A program made the position numbers and the translations under genes. The notes under the pieces were generated by a model. It was not told the DNA's origin. It was given only the letters and a program-made list of their open reading frames with translations, and did not search any database. From Cellulosimicrobium marinum (GTDB lineage Bacteria; Actinomycetota; Actinomycetes; Actinomycetales; Cellulomonadaceae), in the NCBI RefSeq assembly GCF_020551945.1, contig NZ_JAJBZH010000008.1, positions 62,001 through 126,000 of the forward strand: DNA of 64,000 bases. The letters run 5' to 3'. This document shows positions 41,672 to 52,793 of this stretch, piece after piece (the stretch's first letter is position 1; each line of letters opens with the position of its first letter).

Positions 41672-42220
41672 TCAGGAGGCCGTCGGGCCGCCCGTGCGCG
41701 GGGCGGGCTCGACGTAGGGGATCCGTCCCCTGTTCACGGCCCTGTAGTCGAGGACGGCCGAGCCGATCACGCCGACGAGGAGCACCCCCGCGAACACCCA
41801 GCGGTCGTAGAAGTCCATGCCGCGCAGCACCACGAGGACCGCCACGAGGACGACCATCTTCGCGAGCCAGCTGCCCATGACCACCGCCGCCGTCGTCGTC
41901 GGCGTCGAGTCGACCGTGCGGAGCATGGTCCACACCGTCGTCGCGGAGAAGACCAGCGCCACCCCGACGCCCAGCAGGGCACCCCAGACCCCCGCGACGC
42001 CGGAGACCAGCGCGCCGACGGCCACACCGAGCACGGTGAGCCCGCCGAGCAGGACGAGGACGTCCCGCAGGGCGGTGCGGAAGACGGCCCGGACGGCCTG
42101 GCCGTGCGGGCCCAGCGTCTGCTCGGCCTGCGGCGCGGCCGTGTCCGGGGAGCCGGTCGTGCCGGGGTCGGCGCCCGCCCCCTGCTCGGGGTGCGCGGGC
42201 TCGGGCTGGTGGGTGTCCAT
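41672..42220 (-). CDS. AtpI-like membrane protein
   Basis: 182 residues: a hydrophilic Pro/Gly-rich N-terminal ~45 residues, then four TM helices (VLVLLGGLTVLGVAVGALVSG; WGALLGVGVALVFSATTVW; LAKMVVLVAVLVVL; WVFAGVLLVGVIGSAVLDY). In position it equals the small membrane gene between rfe/wecA and atpB in mycobacteria. AtpI-type proteins help assemble the c-ring; here that is by position only. ATG 42220, 1 nt after wecA stop. Confidence 0.8.
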   Translation of the reverse strand: MDTHQPEPAHPEQGAGADPGTTGSPDTAAPQAEQTLGPHGQAVRAVFRTALRDVLVLLGGLTVLGVAVGALVSGVAGVWGALLGVGVALVFSATTVWTMLRTVDSTPTTTAAVVMGSWLAKMVVLVAVLVVLRGMDFYDRWVFAGVLLVGVIGSAVLDYRAVNRGRIPYVEPAPRTGGPTAS

Positions 42221-42221
42221 C

Positions 42222-43475
42222 TCAGGCTTCCTTCGGCGGGGTCGAGGTGGTCGCGCCCGACGGCGCGGAGGCGGGTCGAGGAGGGGGGGTCCGGTCGGCG
42301 TCGGGCGGGAGACCGCCGGTCTCGTGCGCGTCCTGCGGGGGCTCCTGGTCGTCGAGGAACCGTCCACGCGTACGCAGCGGGCCGAGCGTGAGCAGGAGCG
42401 CCACGACGCACGCGACGCCCAGCCCGACCGCGACCGTGCGGGCGTCCCACGCGACGAGCGCGACCGCGCCGAACGCGAAGACCGCCGTCCACACGTAGAG
42501 GATGAGGACGGCACGACGGTGGGAGTGGCCGAGCGCGAGCATCCGGTGGTGCAGGTGCATCCGGTCGGGGTGGAACGGGGACTTGCCCGCGAGCACGCGC
42601 CGCACCACGGCCATCCCCATGTCCAGGAGCGGCAGGAGGATGACCGCGAGCGGCAGCAGCAGCGGGATGAACGCGGGCAGCTGCTCGCGGCCCGAGGTCG
42701 CCCCCGGGTCGATGTTGCCGGTGACGACGATCGCCGCCCCGGAGAAGACGAGCCCGAGCACCATCGACCCGGAGTCGCCCATGAAGATCCGGGCCGGGTT
42801 GAAGTTGTGCGGGAGGAAGCCCGCGCACACCCCGACGAGAGCGGCGATGACGAGCGTCGCGAGGCTCGAGAAGTCGTCGGGGTCCGTGCGCTGGGTGAGC
42901 GCGTAGGAGTAGACGAAGAACGCCGTCCCGCCGATCGCGACGAGGCCCGCCGCGAGGCCGTCGAGCCCGTCGACGAAGTTCACCGCGTTCATGGCGACGA
43001 CGACGACGAGGATCGTCGCGACGAGCTGCAGGCGCGAGGACGGCAGCGCCTGGAACCCGCCGACGGGGACGGTGTAGAGGACCACGCCCTGGGCCGCCAT
43101 GAGACCGGCGGCGAGCACCTGCCCGGCGAGCTTGGTCATCCAGTCGAGGTCCCAGATGTCGTCGGCCACGCCCAGGAGGCAGACGATCGCCGCCGCCCCG
43201 ACGATCCCCCACACCCGTGGGTCGACGACGGCGACCCCCGCGACGTCGCGCACGAAGACGCCCTCGAGGAACGGCATCTGCGACGCGAGCACCACGGCGA
43301 CGACCAGCCCGAGCAGCATCGCGACGCCGCCGAGCCTCGGGGTCGGGACGGTGTGCACGTCGCGCGCCCGGACCGCCGTGATCGCCCCGGACCTCATCGC
43401 GACCCACCGGGCGAAAGGCGTCGTCAGGAACGTCACCGCGGCGGCGACGAGCATGACGAGCAGGTAGACCCTCAC
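42222..43475 (-). CDS. wecA: UDP-GlcNAc:undecaprenyl-phosphate GlcNAc-1-phosphate transferase (WecA-like)
   Basis: Starts lipid-linked glycan synthesis (arabinogalactan-linker or wall polymer type) at the cytoplasmic face. 417 residues, about 11 TM helices. MraY/WecA signatures: DVHTVPTPRLGGVAM, the catalytic DDIWDLDWMTKLAGQ, NAVNFVDGLDGLAAG, FNPARIFMGDSGSM and the HxH loop HPDRMHLHHRMLALG. C-terminal ~50 residues are Pro-rich and hydrophilic. GTG 43475 overlaps the stop of the sua5 gene by GTGA. Confidence 0.93.
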   Translation of the reverse strand: MRVYLLVMLVAAAVTFLTTPFARWVAMRSGAITAVRARDVHTVPTPRLGGVAMLLGLVVAVVLASQMPFLEGVFVRDVAGVAVVDPRVWGIVGAAAIVCLLGVADDIWDLDWMTKLAGQVLAAGLMAAQGVVLYTVPVGGFQALPSSRLQLVATILVVVVAMNAVNFVDGLDGLAAGLVAIGGTAFFVYSYALTQRTDPDDFSSLATLVIAALVGVCAGFLPHNFNPARIFMGDSGSMVLGLVFSGAAIVVTGNIDPGATSGREQLPAFIPLLLPLAVILLPLLDMGMAVVRRVLAGKSPFHPDRMHLHHRMLALGHSHRRAVLILYVWTAVFAFGAVALVAWDARTVAVGLGVACVVALLLTLGPLRTRGRFLDDQEPPQDAHETGGLPPDADRTPPPRPASAPSGATTSTPPKEA

Positions 43476-44218
43476 CCGCCGTTCGCCTCCGGCTGGTCCC
43501 CCTCGTGCAAGGTGGCGCCCGCGGGCTCCTCGTCGGCCGCCGTGCCGGAGGCTGCGTCGTCCCCGGGAACGGCGTCCTGGGGCCCGTCGACGGCCGCGAC
43601 CTCGCGCAGCCGGTCGAGCGGCACGGCGCCCGCGCGCACGACGCGCAGCGCGCCCGACGTGGCGTCGACGATGGTGGACGCCACCCCGCCGGGCGCCGTG
43701 CCGCCGTCGAGGTAGACCGCGACGGCGTCGCCGAGCTGCGTGCGCGCGTCGTCCACGTCGAGCGCAGCAGGGCTGCCGGTCGTGTTCGCGGACGAGACCG
43801 CGAGCGGGCCCGTACGACGCAGCAGCGCGAGCGCGGCCTCGTGGTCGGGCATGCGCAGCGCCACGGTCCCGTGCGTCTCACCGAGGTCCCAGGCGAGGGA
43901 CGGCTGGGCGCGCAGGATGATGGTGAGCCCGCCGGGCCACAGCTCCTCGACGAGGCGACGGACGTCGTCGGGCACGTCGGTGGCGAGCCCGTCGAGGGTC
44001 CGCGCGTCGGGCACGAGCACCGGCGGGGGCATGTGCCTGCCCCGGCCCTTCGCGGCCAGCAGCGCGGACACGGCGTCCGCGTCGAACGCGTCGGCGCCGA
44101 TGCCGTAGACGGTGTCGGTGGGAAGGACCACGAGGCCGCCGCGGGACACGGCGTTGACCGCCTCGTCGATCCCAGGGCCCCAGGTGTTCGGGTCGGTCAC
44201 GGGGTGGACGGTGCTCAC
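43472..44218 (-). CDS. tsaC: Threonylcarbamoyl-AMP synthase (Sua5/YwlC/TsaC)
   Basis: Makes threonylcarbamoyl-adenylate for t6A in ANN-decoding tRNAs. 248 residues. YrdC fold motifs: GGLVVLPTDTVYGIGADA, KGRGRHMPPPVLV, WPGGLTIILRA, LRMPDHEAAL, PLAVSSANTTGSPA. An extra acidic C-terminal ~40 residues (GPQDAVPGDDAASG) lies beyond the core and is not the full Sua5 domain. GTG 44218 overlaps prmC stop by GTGA. Confidence 0.93.
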   Translation of the reverse strand: MSTVHPVTDPNTWGPGIDEAVNAVSRGGLVVLPTDTVYGIGADAFDADAVSALLAAKGRGRHMPPPVLVPDARTLDGLATDVPDDVRRLVEELWPGGLTIILRAQPSLAWDLGETHGTVALRMPDHEAALALLRRTGPLAVSSANTTGSPAALDVDDARTQLGDAVAVYLDGGTAPGGVASTIVDATSGALRVVRAGAVPLDRLREVAAVDGPQDAVPGDDAASGTAADEEPAGATLHEGDQPEANGG

Positions 44219-45192
44219 GGGACCAGTGTTCCACGCTCGCCGGAGCGTCCGTCGCCGCCGGCGCGGCGCGCGACGACCATCCGGTCGCGGCCCGTGAGGT
44301 CCTGACCGGTCCGCACGTCGGTGAACTCCCCCGCCGCCGCGACCATCGCGCGGGCCGCCGCGGCCTGGACCTCGGCGTGCTCCATGACGTACAGCCCGCC
44401 GGGACGCAGGAGGCGCGCGGCCGCCGCGGTCACCCCGCGGGGCACCTCGAGCCCGTCCGCACCCAGCCCGTACAGGGCGACCGCCGGGTCGTGGTCCGCC
44501 ACCTCGGGGTCCCGCGGGACGGCTCCGGGCGGCACGTAGGGCGGGTTGGACACGACGACGTCGCACGCGCCGTCGAGCCCCCCGCTCCCCGGCGGCCCGG
44601 CGAGGGCCCGCCGCGCGTCCCCGCGGACCAGGTGCACGACGGCGCCCGTCGCCTCGCGCACGGACGCGACGTTGCGCTCGGCCCAGCCGTGGGCCGCCGC
44701 GTCGAGCTCCACGGCGTGCACCTCGGCGCCGGGCACCTCGCTCGCCACGGCGAGCGCGATCGCGCCCGACCCCGTGCACAGGTCGACGACGACCGCGCGC
44801 CCCGTGCGCCGGACGGCCTCCCGGGCGGCGTCGACCGCGACCTGCGCGACCTGCTCCGTCTCGGGACGCGGCACGAAGACGCCGGCACCGACCGCGAGGT
44901 CGAGGTGCCGGAACGGCGCCGTGCCCGTGAGGTGCTGCAGCGGCACGCGAGCCGCGCGCCGGGCCACGAGGTCCTCGAAGGCCCGCACCGCGTCGTCGGG
45001 CAGCGGCCGGTCCAGGACGGCCAGCCGCCGCACCTCACCGCGCGGCACGCCCAGCACATGGGCGAGCAGGATCTCGGCGTCGGCACGCGGGGTCGCGACC
45101 CCGCTCTCGTCGAGCACACCGGTGGCCCAGCGCACCCCCACGGAAGGACGGGGGTCCGCCACCGGACCGCCCGCGACCGTACCGTCGCCCAC
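44215..45192 (-). CDS. prmC: Peptide chain release factor N5-glutamine methyltransferase
   Basis: Methylates the Gln of the GGQ motif in RF1/RF2. 325 residues. SAM-binding VVDLCTGSGAIALAVA and catalytic VVSNPPYVPPG; N-terminal RF-binding helices with VPLQHLTGTAPFRHLDL and VPRPETEQ. GTG 45192 begins 4 nt after prfA, its substrate's gene. Confidence 0.95.
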   Translation of the reverse strand: MGDGTVAGGPVADPRPSVGVRWATGVLDESGVATPRADAEILLAHVLGVPRGEVRRLAVLDRPLPDDAVRAFEDLVARRAARVPLQHLTGTAPFRHLDLAVGAGVFVPRPETEQVAQVAVDAAREAVRRTGRAVVVDLCTGSGAIALAVASEVPGAEVHAVELDAAAHGWAERNVASVREATGAVVHLVRGDARRALAGPPGSGGLDGACDVVVSNPPYVPPGAVPRDPEVADHDPAVALYGLGADGLEVPRGVTAAAARLLRPGGLYVMEHAEVQAAAARAMVAAAGEFTDVRTGQDLTGRDRMVVARRAGGDGRSGERGTLVP

Positions 45193-45196
45193 GGGG

Positions 45197-46288
<1,092 letters not shown>

Positions 46289-46364
46289 TCGGGCTCCTCG
46301 GGGTCAACGGGTCCGGCAGGGCCGGCGGCGGGGAGGCGTCGACGCACCGACCCCGGCAACGCGA

Positions 46365-46431
46365 CAGCGCCGGTGGTCCGCGCCGCTCGACTGCCCCTGG
46401 AGAGGTTGTCGGGCGCGGACCACCGGCGCTG
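46365..46431 (-). terminator. Long hairpin between rpmE and prfA
   Basis: Perfect 20-bp arms 46365-46384 and 46412-46431 around a 27-nt loop, beginning 9 nt past the rpmE stop; the loop ends (GCTCGAC, GTCGGGC) can extend the stem. No T-run. Likely rpmE terminator; long and perfect enough to be bidirectional or a repeat. Confidence 0.65.
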
Positions 46432-46439
46432 CGGGGATG

Positions 46440-46658
46440 CTACTTGTCGGCGTCCTTCTTGCCGTAGCGCGCCTGGAAGCGGGCCACGCGGCCACCGGTG
46501 TCGAGGATCTTCTGCTTGCCCGTGTAGAACGGGTGGCAGGCGCTGCACACGTCCGAGCTGATCTTGCCGGACGTCTCGGTGCTGCGCGTCACGAAGGTGT
46601 TGCCGCAGGTGCACGTCACCTCGGTGAGGACGTACTCGGGGTGGATACCAGACTTCAC
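46440..46658 (-). CDS. rpmE: Ribosomal protein L31
   Basis: 72 residues, zinc-binding (C+) form: CTCGN and [10 protein letters not shown] supply four Cys. KSGIHPEY at the N-terminus. GTG 46658 follows an AAGGAGACACT-type ribosome binding site by 5-6 nt. Confidence 0.96.
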   Translation of the reverse strand: MKSGIHPEYVLTEVTCTCGNTFVTRSTETSGKISSDVCSACHPFYTGKQKILDTGGRVARFQARYGKKDADK

Positions 46659-46764
46659 AGTGTCTCCTTGGGTGCGAGGTCTCCGGGTCAGCCCCGGGAG
46701 ACCCCGGGCCTGTGAACCGCAGACGCGGTCTGCGTGACGCAGACCGACGAACCATTGTGCCAGA

Positions 46765-46799
46765 CCGCGGGGCCGCCCCGGGCACGGGACGGCCCGCGG
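46765..46799 (-). terminator. Terminator-like hairpin after rho
   Basis: CCGCGGGGCCG/CGGCCCGCGG, 10-bp stem with one bulged G and a 14-nt loop, 11 nt past the rho stop. Confidence 0.6.
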
Positions 46800-46809
46800 C
46801 CGGCGGGCG

Positions 46810-48906
46810 TCAGATCGTGCGACCGACGTTGTCGTCGTCGGCGAAGCCCTGCGGCGTGGTCTTCTGGACCTGCAGGAGGAACTCGACGTTCGACTTCGTG
46901 TCCTTGAGCTTGCCGAGCAGCAGCTCGATCGCCTGCTGCTGGTCGAGCGCGCCCATGACGCGTCGCAGCTTGTAGACGATCTTGAGCTCGTCCTGCGAGA
47001 GCAGGATCTCCTCGCGGCGCGTGCCGGAGGCGTTGACGTCCACGGCCGGGAAGATGCGCTTGTCCGCGAGGTTGCGGGACAGGCGGAGCTCCATGTTGCC
47101 GGTGCCCTTGAACTCCTCGAAGATCACCTCGTCCATCTTCGAGCCGGTCTCGACGAGCGCCGACGCGAGGATGGTCAGCGAGCCGCCGTTCTCGATGTTC
47201 CGGGCCGCGCCGAAGAAGCGCTTCGGCGGGTAGAGCGCCGAGGCGTCGACACCACCGGACAGGATGCGGCCCGACGCGGGCGCCGCGAGGTTGTACGCGC
47301 GCGACAGGCGGGTCAGCGAGTCGAGCAGCACGACGACGTCCTGGCCGAGCTCCACGAGCCGCTTCGCGCGCTCGATGGCGAGCTCGGCGACGATCGTGTG
47401 GTCGGACGCGGGGCGGTCGAACGTCGAGGCGATGACCTCGCCCTTGACCGTCCGCTCCATGTCGGTGACCTCTTCGGGCCGCTCGTCCACGAGGACCACC
47501 ATGAGGTGGACCTCGGGGTTGTTCGCGGTGATCGCGTTCGCGATCTGCTGCATGATGATCGTCTTGCCCGCCTTGGGCGGCGCGACGATGAGGCCGCGCT
47601 GGCCCTTGCCGACGGGCGCGACGATGTCGATGACGCGCGGCGTGAGGCGCGTCGCCTCGGCGTTCTCCAGGCGCAGCCGCTCCTGCGGGTACAGGGGCGT
47701 GAGCTTGGTGAAGTCGGGGCGCTGGCGCGCCTCCTCCGGCGACATGCCGTTGACCGAGTCGAGGCGCACGAGCGCGTTGAACTTCTGGCGCGCGCTGCTG
47801 CCCTGGTTCTCGCCCTCGCGGGGCTGGCGCACCGCGCCCGTGACCGCGTCGCCGCGGCGCAGGCCGGCCTTCTTCACCTGGCCGAGCGAGACGTACACGT
47901 CGTTCGAGCCGGGCAGGTAGCCGCTGGTGCGCACGAACGCGTAGTTGTCGAGGATGTCGAGGATGCCGGCGACGGGCAGCAGGACGTCGTCCTCGCTCAC
48001 CTCGATGTCGTCGAGACCGGCGACGTCGGGGTTCTGGCGGTTGCGCCCGCGCTTGCGGTCCCGGCCGCGGTCGCGGCCGCGACGGCGGCGGCCGCCGCGC
48101 TCGTCGTCCTGCCCGCCGCGGTCGTTGCGCTCGCTCTGGCGGTCGCCCTGGCGGTCGCCGCGCGACCCCTGCTCGCCGGAGCGCTGCTGGCCCTGCTGGC
48201 GGTCGCCGGAGCGCTCACCGGACCGGTCGCCGGAGCGCTGGCGCTCGCCGTCCGTGTCCGTCGACGGCGCACCCGCGCCACGGCCCGACCGGCGCGAACC
48301 GCGCTCTCCGGTGACGAGGCCGACGGCGGCCGCGGCACGCGCCGCGCGGTCGTCGGTCGACTCGGAGTCACGGGCCCGCACGCCCTGCTCGCCGAGCGCC
48401 TCGGCGACGGCGGCAGCAGCCTCGGAGCGCGAGTCGCGCTCGTCGCGCGAGCGCTCGGCGCGGCGGCTGCCGTTCTCGCCCTGCTCGCCCGAGCGGACCG
48501 GCAGGTCGAGCACGGGGGCGGCCCCGCGTGCCGCACGGCTCGCGGCGGCGGGCGCGTCCGAGCGCGCCTCGGTGGTCTCGCCGGAGCCCGCCGGGCGGTC
48601 GGCGCGACGGCTGCGGCCACGGGCGGCACGCGGCTCGGCGCCGTCCGGCGACGCCCCGGTGCGGGGCGTGTCGTTCTGGGGCGCCGCACCCGCGGTCCGC
48701 GCGGGGGCGCTCTGCTCGCCGGTGCGAGCGCGGATGACGTCCACGAGATCGCTCTTGCGCATCTTGGACGTGCCCTTCACCCCGAGCTGCGACGCGAGCG
48801 CCTGCAGCTCCGGGAGGCGCAGCGTGCCGAGCGCGGCGCCCCGGGCGTTCCCGCCGGCAGCGGAACCGTTCGCGCTGCTCGTGGCGGTGTCGATGGTGTC
48901 TGTCAC
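46810..48906 (-). CDS. rho: Transcription termination factor Rho
   Basis: RNA-dependent ATPase helicase. 698 residues, longer than E. coli Rho (419) because of an N-terminal insertion. Residues ~10-55 form the Rho_N SAP-like domain ([27 protein letters not shown]); ~65-290 is Arg/Asp/Gly/Gln-rich low complexity, common in actinobacterial Rho, probably RNA-binding. Then the cold-shock-like primary RNA site ([16 protein letters not shown]), Walker [14 protein letters not shown], Walker [17 protein letters not shown], and the Q/R loops. GTG 48906 has GAAGGG 7-8 nt upstream; GTG 48936 is an alternative. Long leader upstream. Confidence 0.96.
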   Translation of the reverse strand: MTDTIDTATSSANGSAAGGNARGAALGTLRLPELQALASQLGVKGTSKMRKSDLVDVIRARTGEQSAPARTAGAAPQNDTPRTGASPDGAEPRAARGRSRRADRPAGSGETTEARSDAPAAASRAARGAAPVLDLPVRSGEQGENGSRRAERSRDERDSRSEAAAAVAEALGEQGVRARDSESTDDRAARAAAAVGLVTGERGSRRSGRGAGAPSTDTDGERQRSGDRSGERSGDRQQGQQRSGEQGSRGDRQGDRQSERNDRGGQDDERGGRRRRGRDRGRDRKRGRNRQNPDVAGLDDIEVSEDDVLLPVAGILDILDNYAFVRTSGYLPGSNDVYVSLGQVKKAGLRRGDAVTGAVRQPREGENQGSSARQKFNALVRLDSVNGMSPEEARQRPDFTKLTPLYPQERLRLENAEATRLTPRVIDIVAPVGKGQRGLIVAPPKAGKTIIMQQIANAITANNPEVHLMVVLVDERPEEVTDMERTVKGEVIASTFDRPASDHTIVAELAIERAKRLVELGQDVVVLLDSLTRLSRAYNLAAPASGRILSGGVDASALYPPKRFFGAARNIENGGSLTILASALVETGSKMDEVIFEEFKGTGNMELRLSRNLADKRIFPAVDVNASGTRREEILLSQDELKIVYKLRRVMGALDQQQAIELLLGKLKDTKSNVEFLLQVQKTTPQGFADDDNVGRTI

Positions 48907-49247
48907 GAAGGACCCTTCCCCCTCGTCTGCGCCCACCTCTCAGAGGGTGGGCCGCGGGTGGTCGACGCCCGACCGTGACGGCCGGAGCGCAGCTACAACC
49001 ACGCGTCAGTGGTACGACGACGTCAGCTGACGTGGGCTGGATGGCCTTCTCTCGGATGGCTCCCGGTCCGACCGGACCTGGTGGTGGTCGAACGGATCCC
49101 CCGACGCGACGCCGGACCGACGTCGGACGGGACGGGAGGGTATGACCGAAGGCTGCCCCCATCCTAGCACCCGAGCGTTCCTGCCCGGACCCCTGCGCGG
49201 CACGCCACGGCGGGCGTCCCGCCGAGCCCCGCCCGACGGGACGCGCG
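48907..49247. other. Leader and promoter region of rho
   Basis: 341 bp with no gene. A TAGGAT (minus strand, about 49170-49176) is a good -10, giving a leader of about 260 nt. The leader holds GCCCACC/GGTGGGC (48931-48952) just before the start and the palindrome CGTCAGCTGACG (about 49021). A long structured leader fits Rho autoregulation, known in other bacteria; here it is inference. Confidence 0.5.
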
Positions 49248-50177
49248 TCAGGCGGGGGCCACCCGGCGCGCGACGACACCGTCCGGGTCGACGTCGAGAC
49301 GACGCACGGCCCAGTCGGGGGTCCCGTCCAGCAGCTCGCCGGCGACCTGGCCCACCCGCTCGGCACCGGCCCGGTCGCTGAGCACCAGGACGGTCGGTCC
49401 GGCACCGGAGACGGTCGCGGCGAGCCCCGCGCGGCGCAGCGCGCGCACGAGCTCGTACGACGTCGGCATCACGTCGGCGCGGTAGCCCTGGTGCAGCCGG
49501 TCGTCCGTCGCGTCGAGCAGCAGGTCGGGGCGGCGCGTGAGCGCCTCGACGAGCAGCGCGGAGCGACCCGCGTTGAACGCGGCGTCGCCGTGGGGGACGG
49601 TCGGCGGCAGCACGCCGCGGGCGCGGCTCGTCGCGAGGCGCGCGGACGGGACGAGCACGGTCGCCCGGACGTCGGGGTGGATGTCCAGGCGGGCGGCCCG
49701 CGCGCCGTCGTGCCCCGTCCAGGCGACCGTCGCCCCGCCGAGCAGGGCGGGTGCCGCGTTGTCCGGGTGTCCCTCGAGCTCGGTCGCGATCCGCAGGGCC
49801 ACGTCGTCGTCGAGCACCGACGGGTCGGCGACGAGCGCGCGCGCCGCCACGACGCCCGCGACGACGGCGGCCGCCGACGACCCGAGGCCGCGCCCGTGCG
49901 GGACCTGGTTGACGCAGGTCAGGTGCAGGCCGGTCTGCGGCGCGCCGGCGACGTCGAGCGCGGTGCGCAGCGCGCGCACCACGAGGTGGGTCTCGTCGCC
50001 CGGCACCTCGCCGGCGCCCTCGCCCTCGACGTCGACCACGACCTCATCACTGCCGAGCGCCCGCACGTCGAGGACGTCGTGGAGCGCCAGGGCGAGACCG
50101 AGCGCGTCGAAGCCGGGCCCGAGGTTCGCGCTCGTCGCGGGCACGCGGACCCGGACGTGGTCGGCGCCGAGCTGCAT
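49248..50177 (-). CDS. thrB: Homoserine kinase
   Basis: Phosphorylates homoserine. 309 residues, GHMP kinase: RVPATSANLGPGFDALGLAL, ATP-binding VPHGRGLGSSAAAVVAG (residues ~93-109), and VSGAGPTVLVL. ATG 50177 overlaps the thrC stop by one base (TGATG). Last gene of hom-thrC-thrB. Confidence 0.96.
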   Translation of the reverse strand: MQLGADHVRVRVPATSANLGPGFDALGLALALHDVLDVRALGSDEVVVDVEGEGAGEVPGDETHLVVRALRTALDVAGAPQTGLHLTCVNQVPHGRGLGSSAAAVVAGVVAARALVADPSVLDDDVALRIATELEGHPDNAAPALLGGATVAWTGHDGARAARLDIHPDVRATVLVPSARLATSRARGVLPPTVPHGDAAFNAGRSALLVEALTRRPDLLLDATDDRLHQGYRADVMPTSYELVRALRRAGLAATVSGAGPTVLVLSDRAGAERVGQVAGELLDGTPDWAVRRLDVDPDGVVARRVAPA

Positions 50178-51292
50178 CAGCCGAGACCGAGCGCGTCGGC
50201 GATCGACACGACGTCGGCGCCCACGCGCGTCGGCACGACGTCGCCGCCGTCCGCGGTCCGCAGCGCCCACTGCGGGTCCTTGAGCCCGTGCCCGGTGACG
50301 GTGACGACGATCCGCGCACCCGCCGGGACGAGACCGCGCTCGGCGCGCGCGAGGATGCCCGCGACGCCCGCCGCGGACGCGGGCTCGACGAAGACGCCGA
50401 CCTCGCTGGACAGCACGCGGTGCGCCGCGAGGATCTGCTCGTCGGTGACGGACTCGATGACGCCGCCCGAGTCGTCGCGCGCCGCCTCGGCGAGCTCCCA
50501 CGAGGCGGGGTTGCCGATGCGGATCGCGGTCGCGATCGTCTCGGGCTCGGTGATCGGGTGCCCGGCGACGATCGGCGCGGCGCCCGCGGCCTGGAAGCCC
50601 CACATCTGCGGCACGCGGGTCGCGACGGCGGGCAGGCCCTCGCCCGGGTGACCGGGGGCGCCCTGGCCCGCGTACTCGCGGAACCCGCGCCAGTAGGCCG
50701 TGATGTTGCCGGCGTTGCCCACCGGCAGCGCGTGGATGTCCGGGGCGTCGCCCAGGGCGTCGACGATCTCGAACGCGCCCGTCTTCTGCCCCTCGATGCG
50801 GTCGGGGTTGACCGAGTTCACGAGCTCGATGGGGTGCGTCTCGGCGAGCTTGCGGGCCGCGACGAGGCAGTCGTCGAAGTTGCCGTCGACCTGCAGCAGG
50901 CGCGCGCCGTGCGCGATGGCCTGGCTGAGCTTGCCCATCGCGATCTTGCCGTCCGGGACGAGCACGGCGCAGAGCATGCCGGCGCGCGTCGCGTACGCCG
51001 CGGCGGACGCGGACGTGTTGCCCGTCGACGCGCACACGACCGCCTTCGCGCCGCGCGCGGCGGCGGCGGAGATCGCCGTGGTCATCCCACGGTCCTTGAA
51101 CGACCCCGTCGGGTTCATGCCCTCGACCTTGACGAACACCTGCGCACCGGTGCGGTCGGACAGCGCGGGCGCCTCGACGAGCGGCGTGCCGCCCTCCCCC
51201 AGCGTGACGACGCGCTCCGAGACGTGCGCGGGGAGGCGATCCGCGTACTCCGCGATGATCCCCCTCCACTGGTGTGCCATCTGCTGGGCCAT
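50177..51292 (-). CDS. thrC: Threonine synthase
   Basis: PLP enzyme making threonine from O-phosphohomoserine. 371 residues, class-II (short) type: PLP lysine in [11 protein letters not shown] (about residue 65), [30 protein letters not shown] for phosphate binding, and [12 protein letters not shown] 51292 overlaps hom stop by one base. Confidence 0.96.
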   Translation of the reverse strand: MAQQMAHQWRGIIAEYADRLPAHVSERVVTLGEGGTPLVEAPALSDRTGAQVFVKVEGMNPTGSFKDRGMTTAISAAAARGAKAVVCASTGNTSASAAAYATRAGMLCAVLVPDGKIAMGKLSQAIAHGARLLQVDGNFDDCLVAARKLAETHPIELVNSVNPDRIEGQKTGAFEIVDALGDAPDIHALPVGNAGNITAYWRGFREYAGQGAPGHPGEGLPAVATRVPQMWGFQAAGAAPIVAGHPITEPETIATAIRIGNPASWELAEAARDDSGGVIESVTDEQILAAHRVLSSEVGVFVEPASAAGVAGILARAERGLVPAGARIVVTVTGHGLKDPQWALRTADGGDVVPTRVGADVVSIADALGLG

Positions 51293-52644
51293 CAGGCTCC
51301 CTCGACTCTCAGGACGGACGTGACGGTACGGACCGGGTCGAGCCCGGCGACGGCCTCGACGGTCGCCGCGAGCGCCGACTCGGGCGCGGTGTGGGTGGTG
51401 ATGACGAGCTGCGCGACGCCGCTCGGCGGGGTCTGCGTGCCCTCCGCGGCCTCGGCCTCGGGTGCGCTGGGCTGCCGGACGGCCTCGATGGAGACGCCGT
51501 GCTCGGCGAGGGCCTGCGCGACCTGTGCGAGGACGCCGGGGCGGTCCTCGACGTCGAGCCGCATCTGGTACCGGGTGAGGGCGGCGCTCGGCGGGAGGAT
51601 CGGCAGCTCGGCGTAGGTGGACTCCTGCGGGCCCTTGCCCCCGAGGACGCGGTGCCGTGCGGCGGAGACGACGTCGCCCAGGACGGCCGAGGCGGTCGGG
51701 GCACCGCCGGCGCCGCGGCCGTAGAACATGAGCTCGCCCGCCGACCGGGCCTCGACGAACACGGCGTTGAACGACCCGCGGACGGTGGCGAGGGGGTGGG
51801 TGCTCGGCAGGAGCGCGGGGTGGACCCGCACGGACACGCCGGGTGCGCCGCCCTCCCCGTCGCGGAGCTCGGCGATGGCGAGCAGCTTGATGACGTGGCC
51901 GGTCTGGGCGGCCCACGCGACGTCGTCGGCGGTGACGGACATGATGCCCTCGCGGGCGACGTCGTCGAGGCGGACGCGCGTGTGGAACGCGAGGCTCGCG
52001 AGGATCGCGGCCTTGGCGGCGGCGTCGAAGCCCTCGACGTCGGCGGTCGGGTCGGCCTCGGCGAACCCGAGGGCCTGCGCCTCGGCGACGGCCTCCGCGA
52101 GGTCGGCGCCCGTGCTGGTCATCTGGTCGAGCACGTAGTTCGTGGTGCCGTTGACGATCCCGAGGACGCGCTGCACGTGGTCGCCGGCGAGCGACTCCCG
52201 CACGGGGCGCACGATGGGGATGGCGCCGGCGACGGCGGCCTCGAAGTAGATGTCGACGCCCGCGTCGTCGGCCGCCCGGTAGAGCGTCGGGCCGTCCTCG
52301 GCGAGCAGCGCCTTGTTGGCGGTGACGACGGCGGCCCCGGCACCGATCGCGCGGAGCAGGAGCTCGCGGGCCGGCTCGGTGCCGCCCATGACCTCGACGA
52401 CGATGTCCGCCCGCTCGACGAGCCCTCCTGCGTCCTCGGTGAGCAGGGACCGGTCGACCACCGGGTCGCGGGGCGCGGACGCGTCCCGGACGGCGATGCC
52501 GACGAGCTCGAGCCGCGCGCCGACCCGCGAGGCGAGGTCGTCCGCCTCCTGCGTCAGCAGCCGCGCGACCTGCGTGCCGACGACGCCGCAGCCCAGCAGG
52601 GCGACGCGCAGGGGCGGGTGGGACTCGACGGGGACAGCGGGCAC
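51292..52644 (-). CDS. hom: Homoserine dehydrogenase
   Basis: Reduces aspartate semialdehyde to homoserine. 450 residues: Rossmann motif [14 protein letters not shown] at the N-terminus, catalytic region [12 protein letters not shown] and [18 protein letters not shown], and a C-terminal ACT domain (~350-440; [21 protein letters not shown]) for threonine feedback. A Pro/Ala-rich insert ([16 protein letters not shown]) splits the ACT domain. GTG 52644 with AAAGAAG upstream. Possible -10 TATCCT at 52718-52723. Confidence 0.96.
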   Translation of the reverse strand: MPAVPVESHPPLRVALLGCGVVGTQVARLLTQEADDLASRVGARLELVGIAVRDASAPRDPVVDRSLLTEDAGGLVERADIVVEVMGGTEPARELLLRAIGAGAAVVTANKALLAEDGPTLYRAADDAGVDIYFEAAVAGAIPIVRPVRESLAGDHVQRVLGIVNGTTNYVLDQMTSTGADLAEAVAEAQALGFAEADPTADVEGFDAAAKAAILASLAFHTRVRLDDVAREGIMSVTADDVAWAAQTGHVIKLLAIAELRDGEGGAPGVSVRVHPALLPSTHPLATVRGSFNAVFVEARSAGELMFYGRGAGGAPTASAVLGDVVSAARHRVLGGKGPQESTYAELPILPPSAALTRYQMRLDVEDRPGVLAQVAQALAEHGVSIEAVRQPSAPEAEAAEGTQTPPSGVAQLVITTHTAPESALAATVEAVAGLDPVRTVTSVLRVEGA

Positions 52645-52717
52645 GGCTCTTCTTTCGGTCGGCCGGCGACGGGGCCGGTCAGGCTCCAGGGAGGGGCGGC
52701 GAGGCGCCGCAGGGCAC

Positions 52718-52723
52718 AGGATA
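52718..52723 (-). promoter_or_regulatory. Possible -10 box of hom-thrC-thrB (TATCCT)
   Basis: TATCCT on the minus strand about 74 nt before the hom GTG, in the 149-bp gap after lysA. Transcript would have a ~65-nt leader; I see no attenuator-type leader peptide. Confidence 0.35.
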
Positions 52724-52793
52724 CGTGCGCGGCGGCGCACCCCGTCGTCCCTCCCGAGGAGTGGTCACGACCGGGTCGCCGCCGCGAGGGCGC

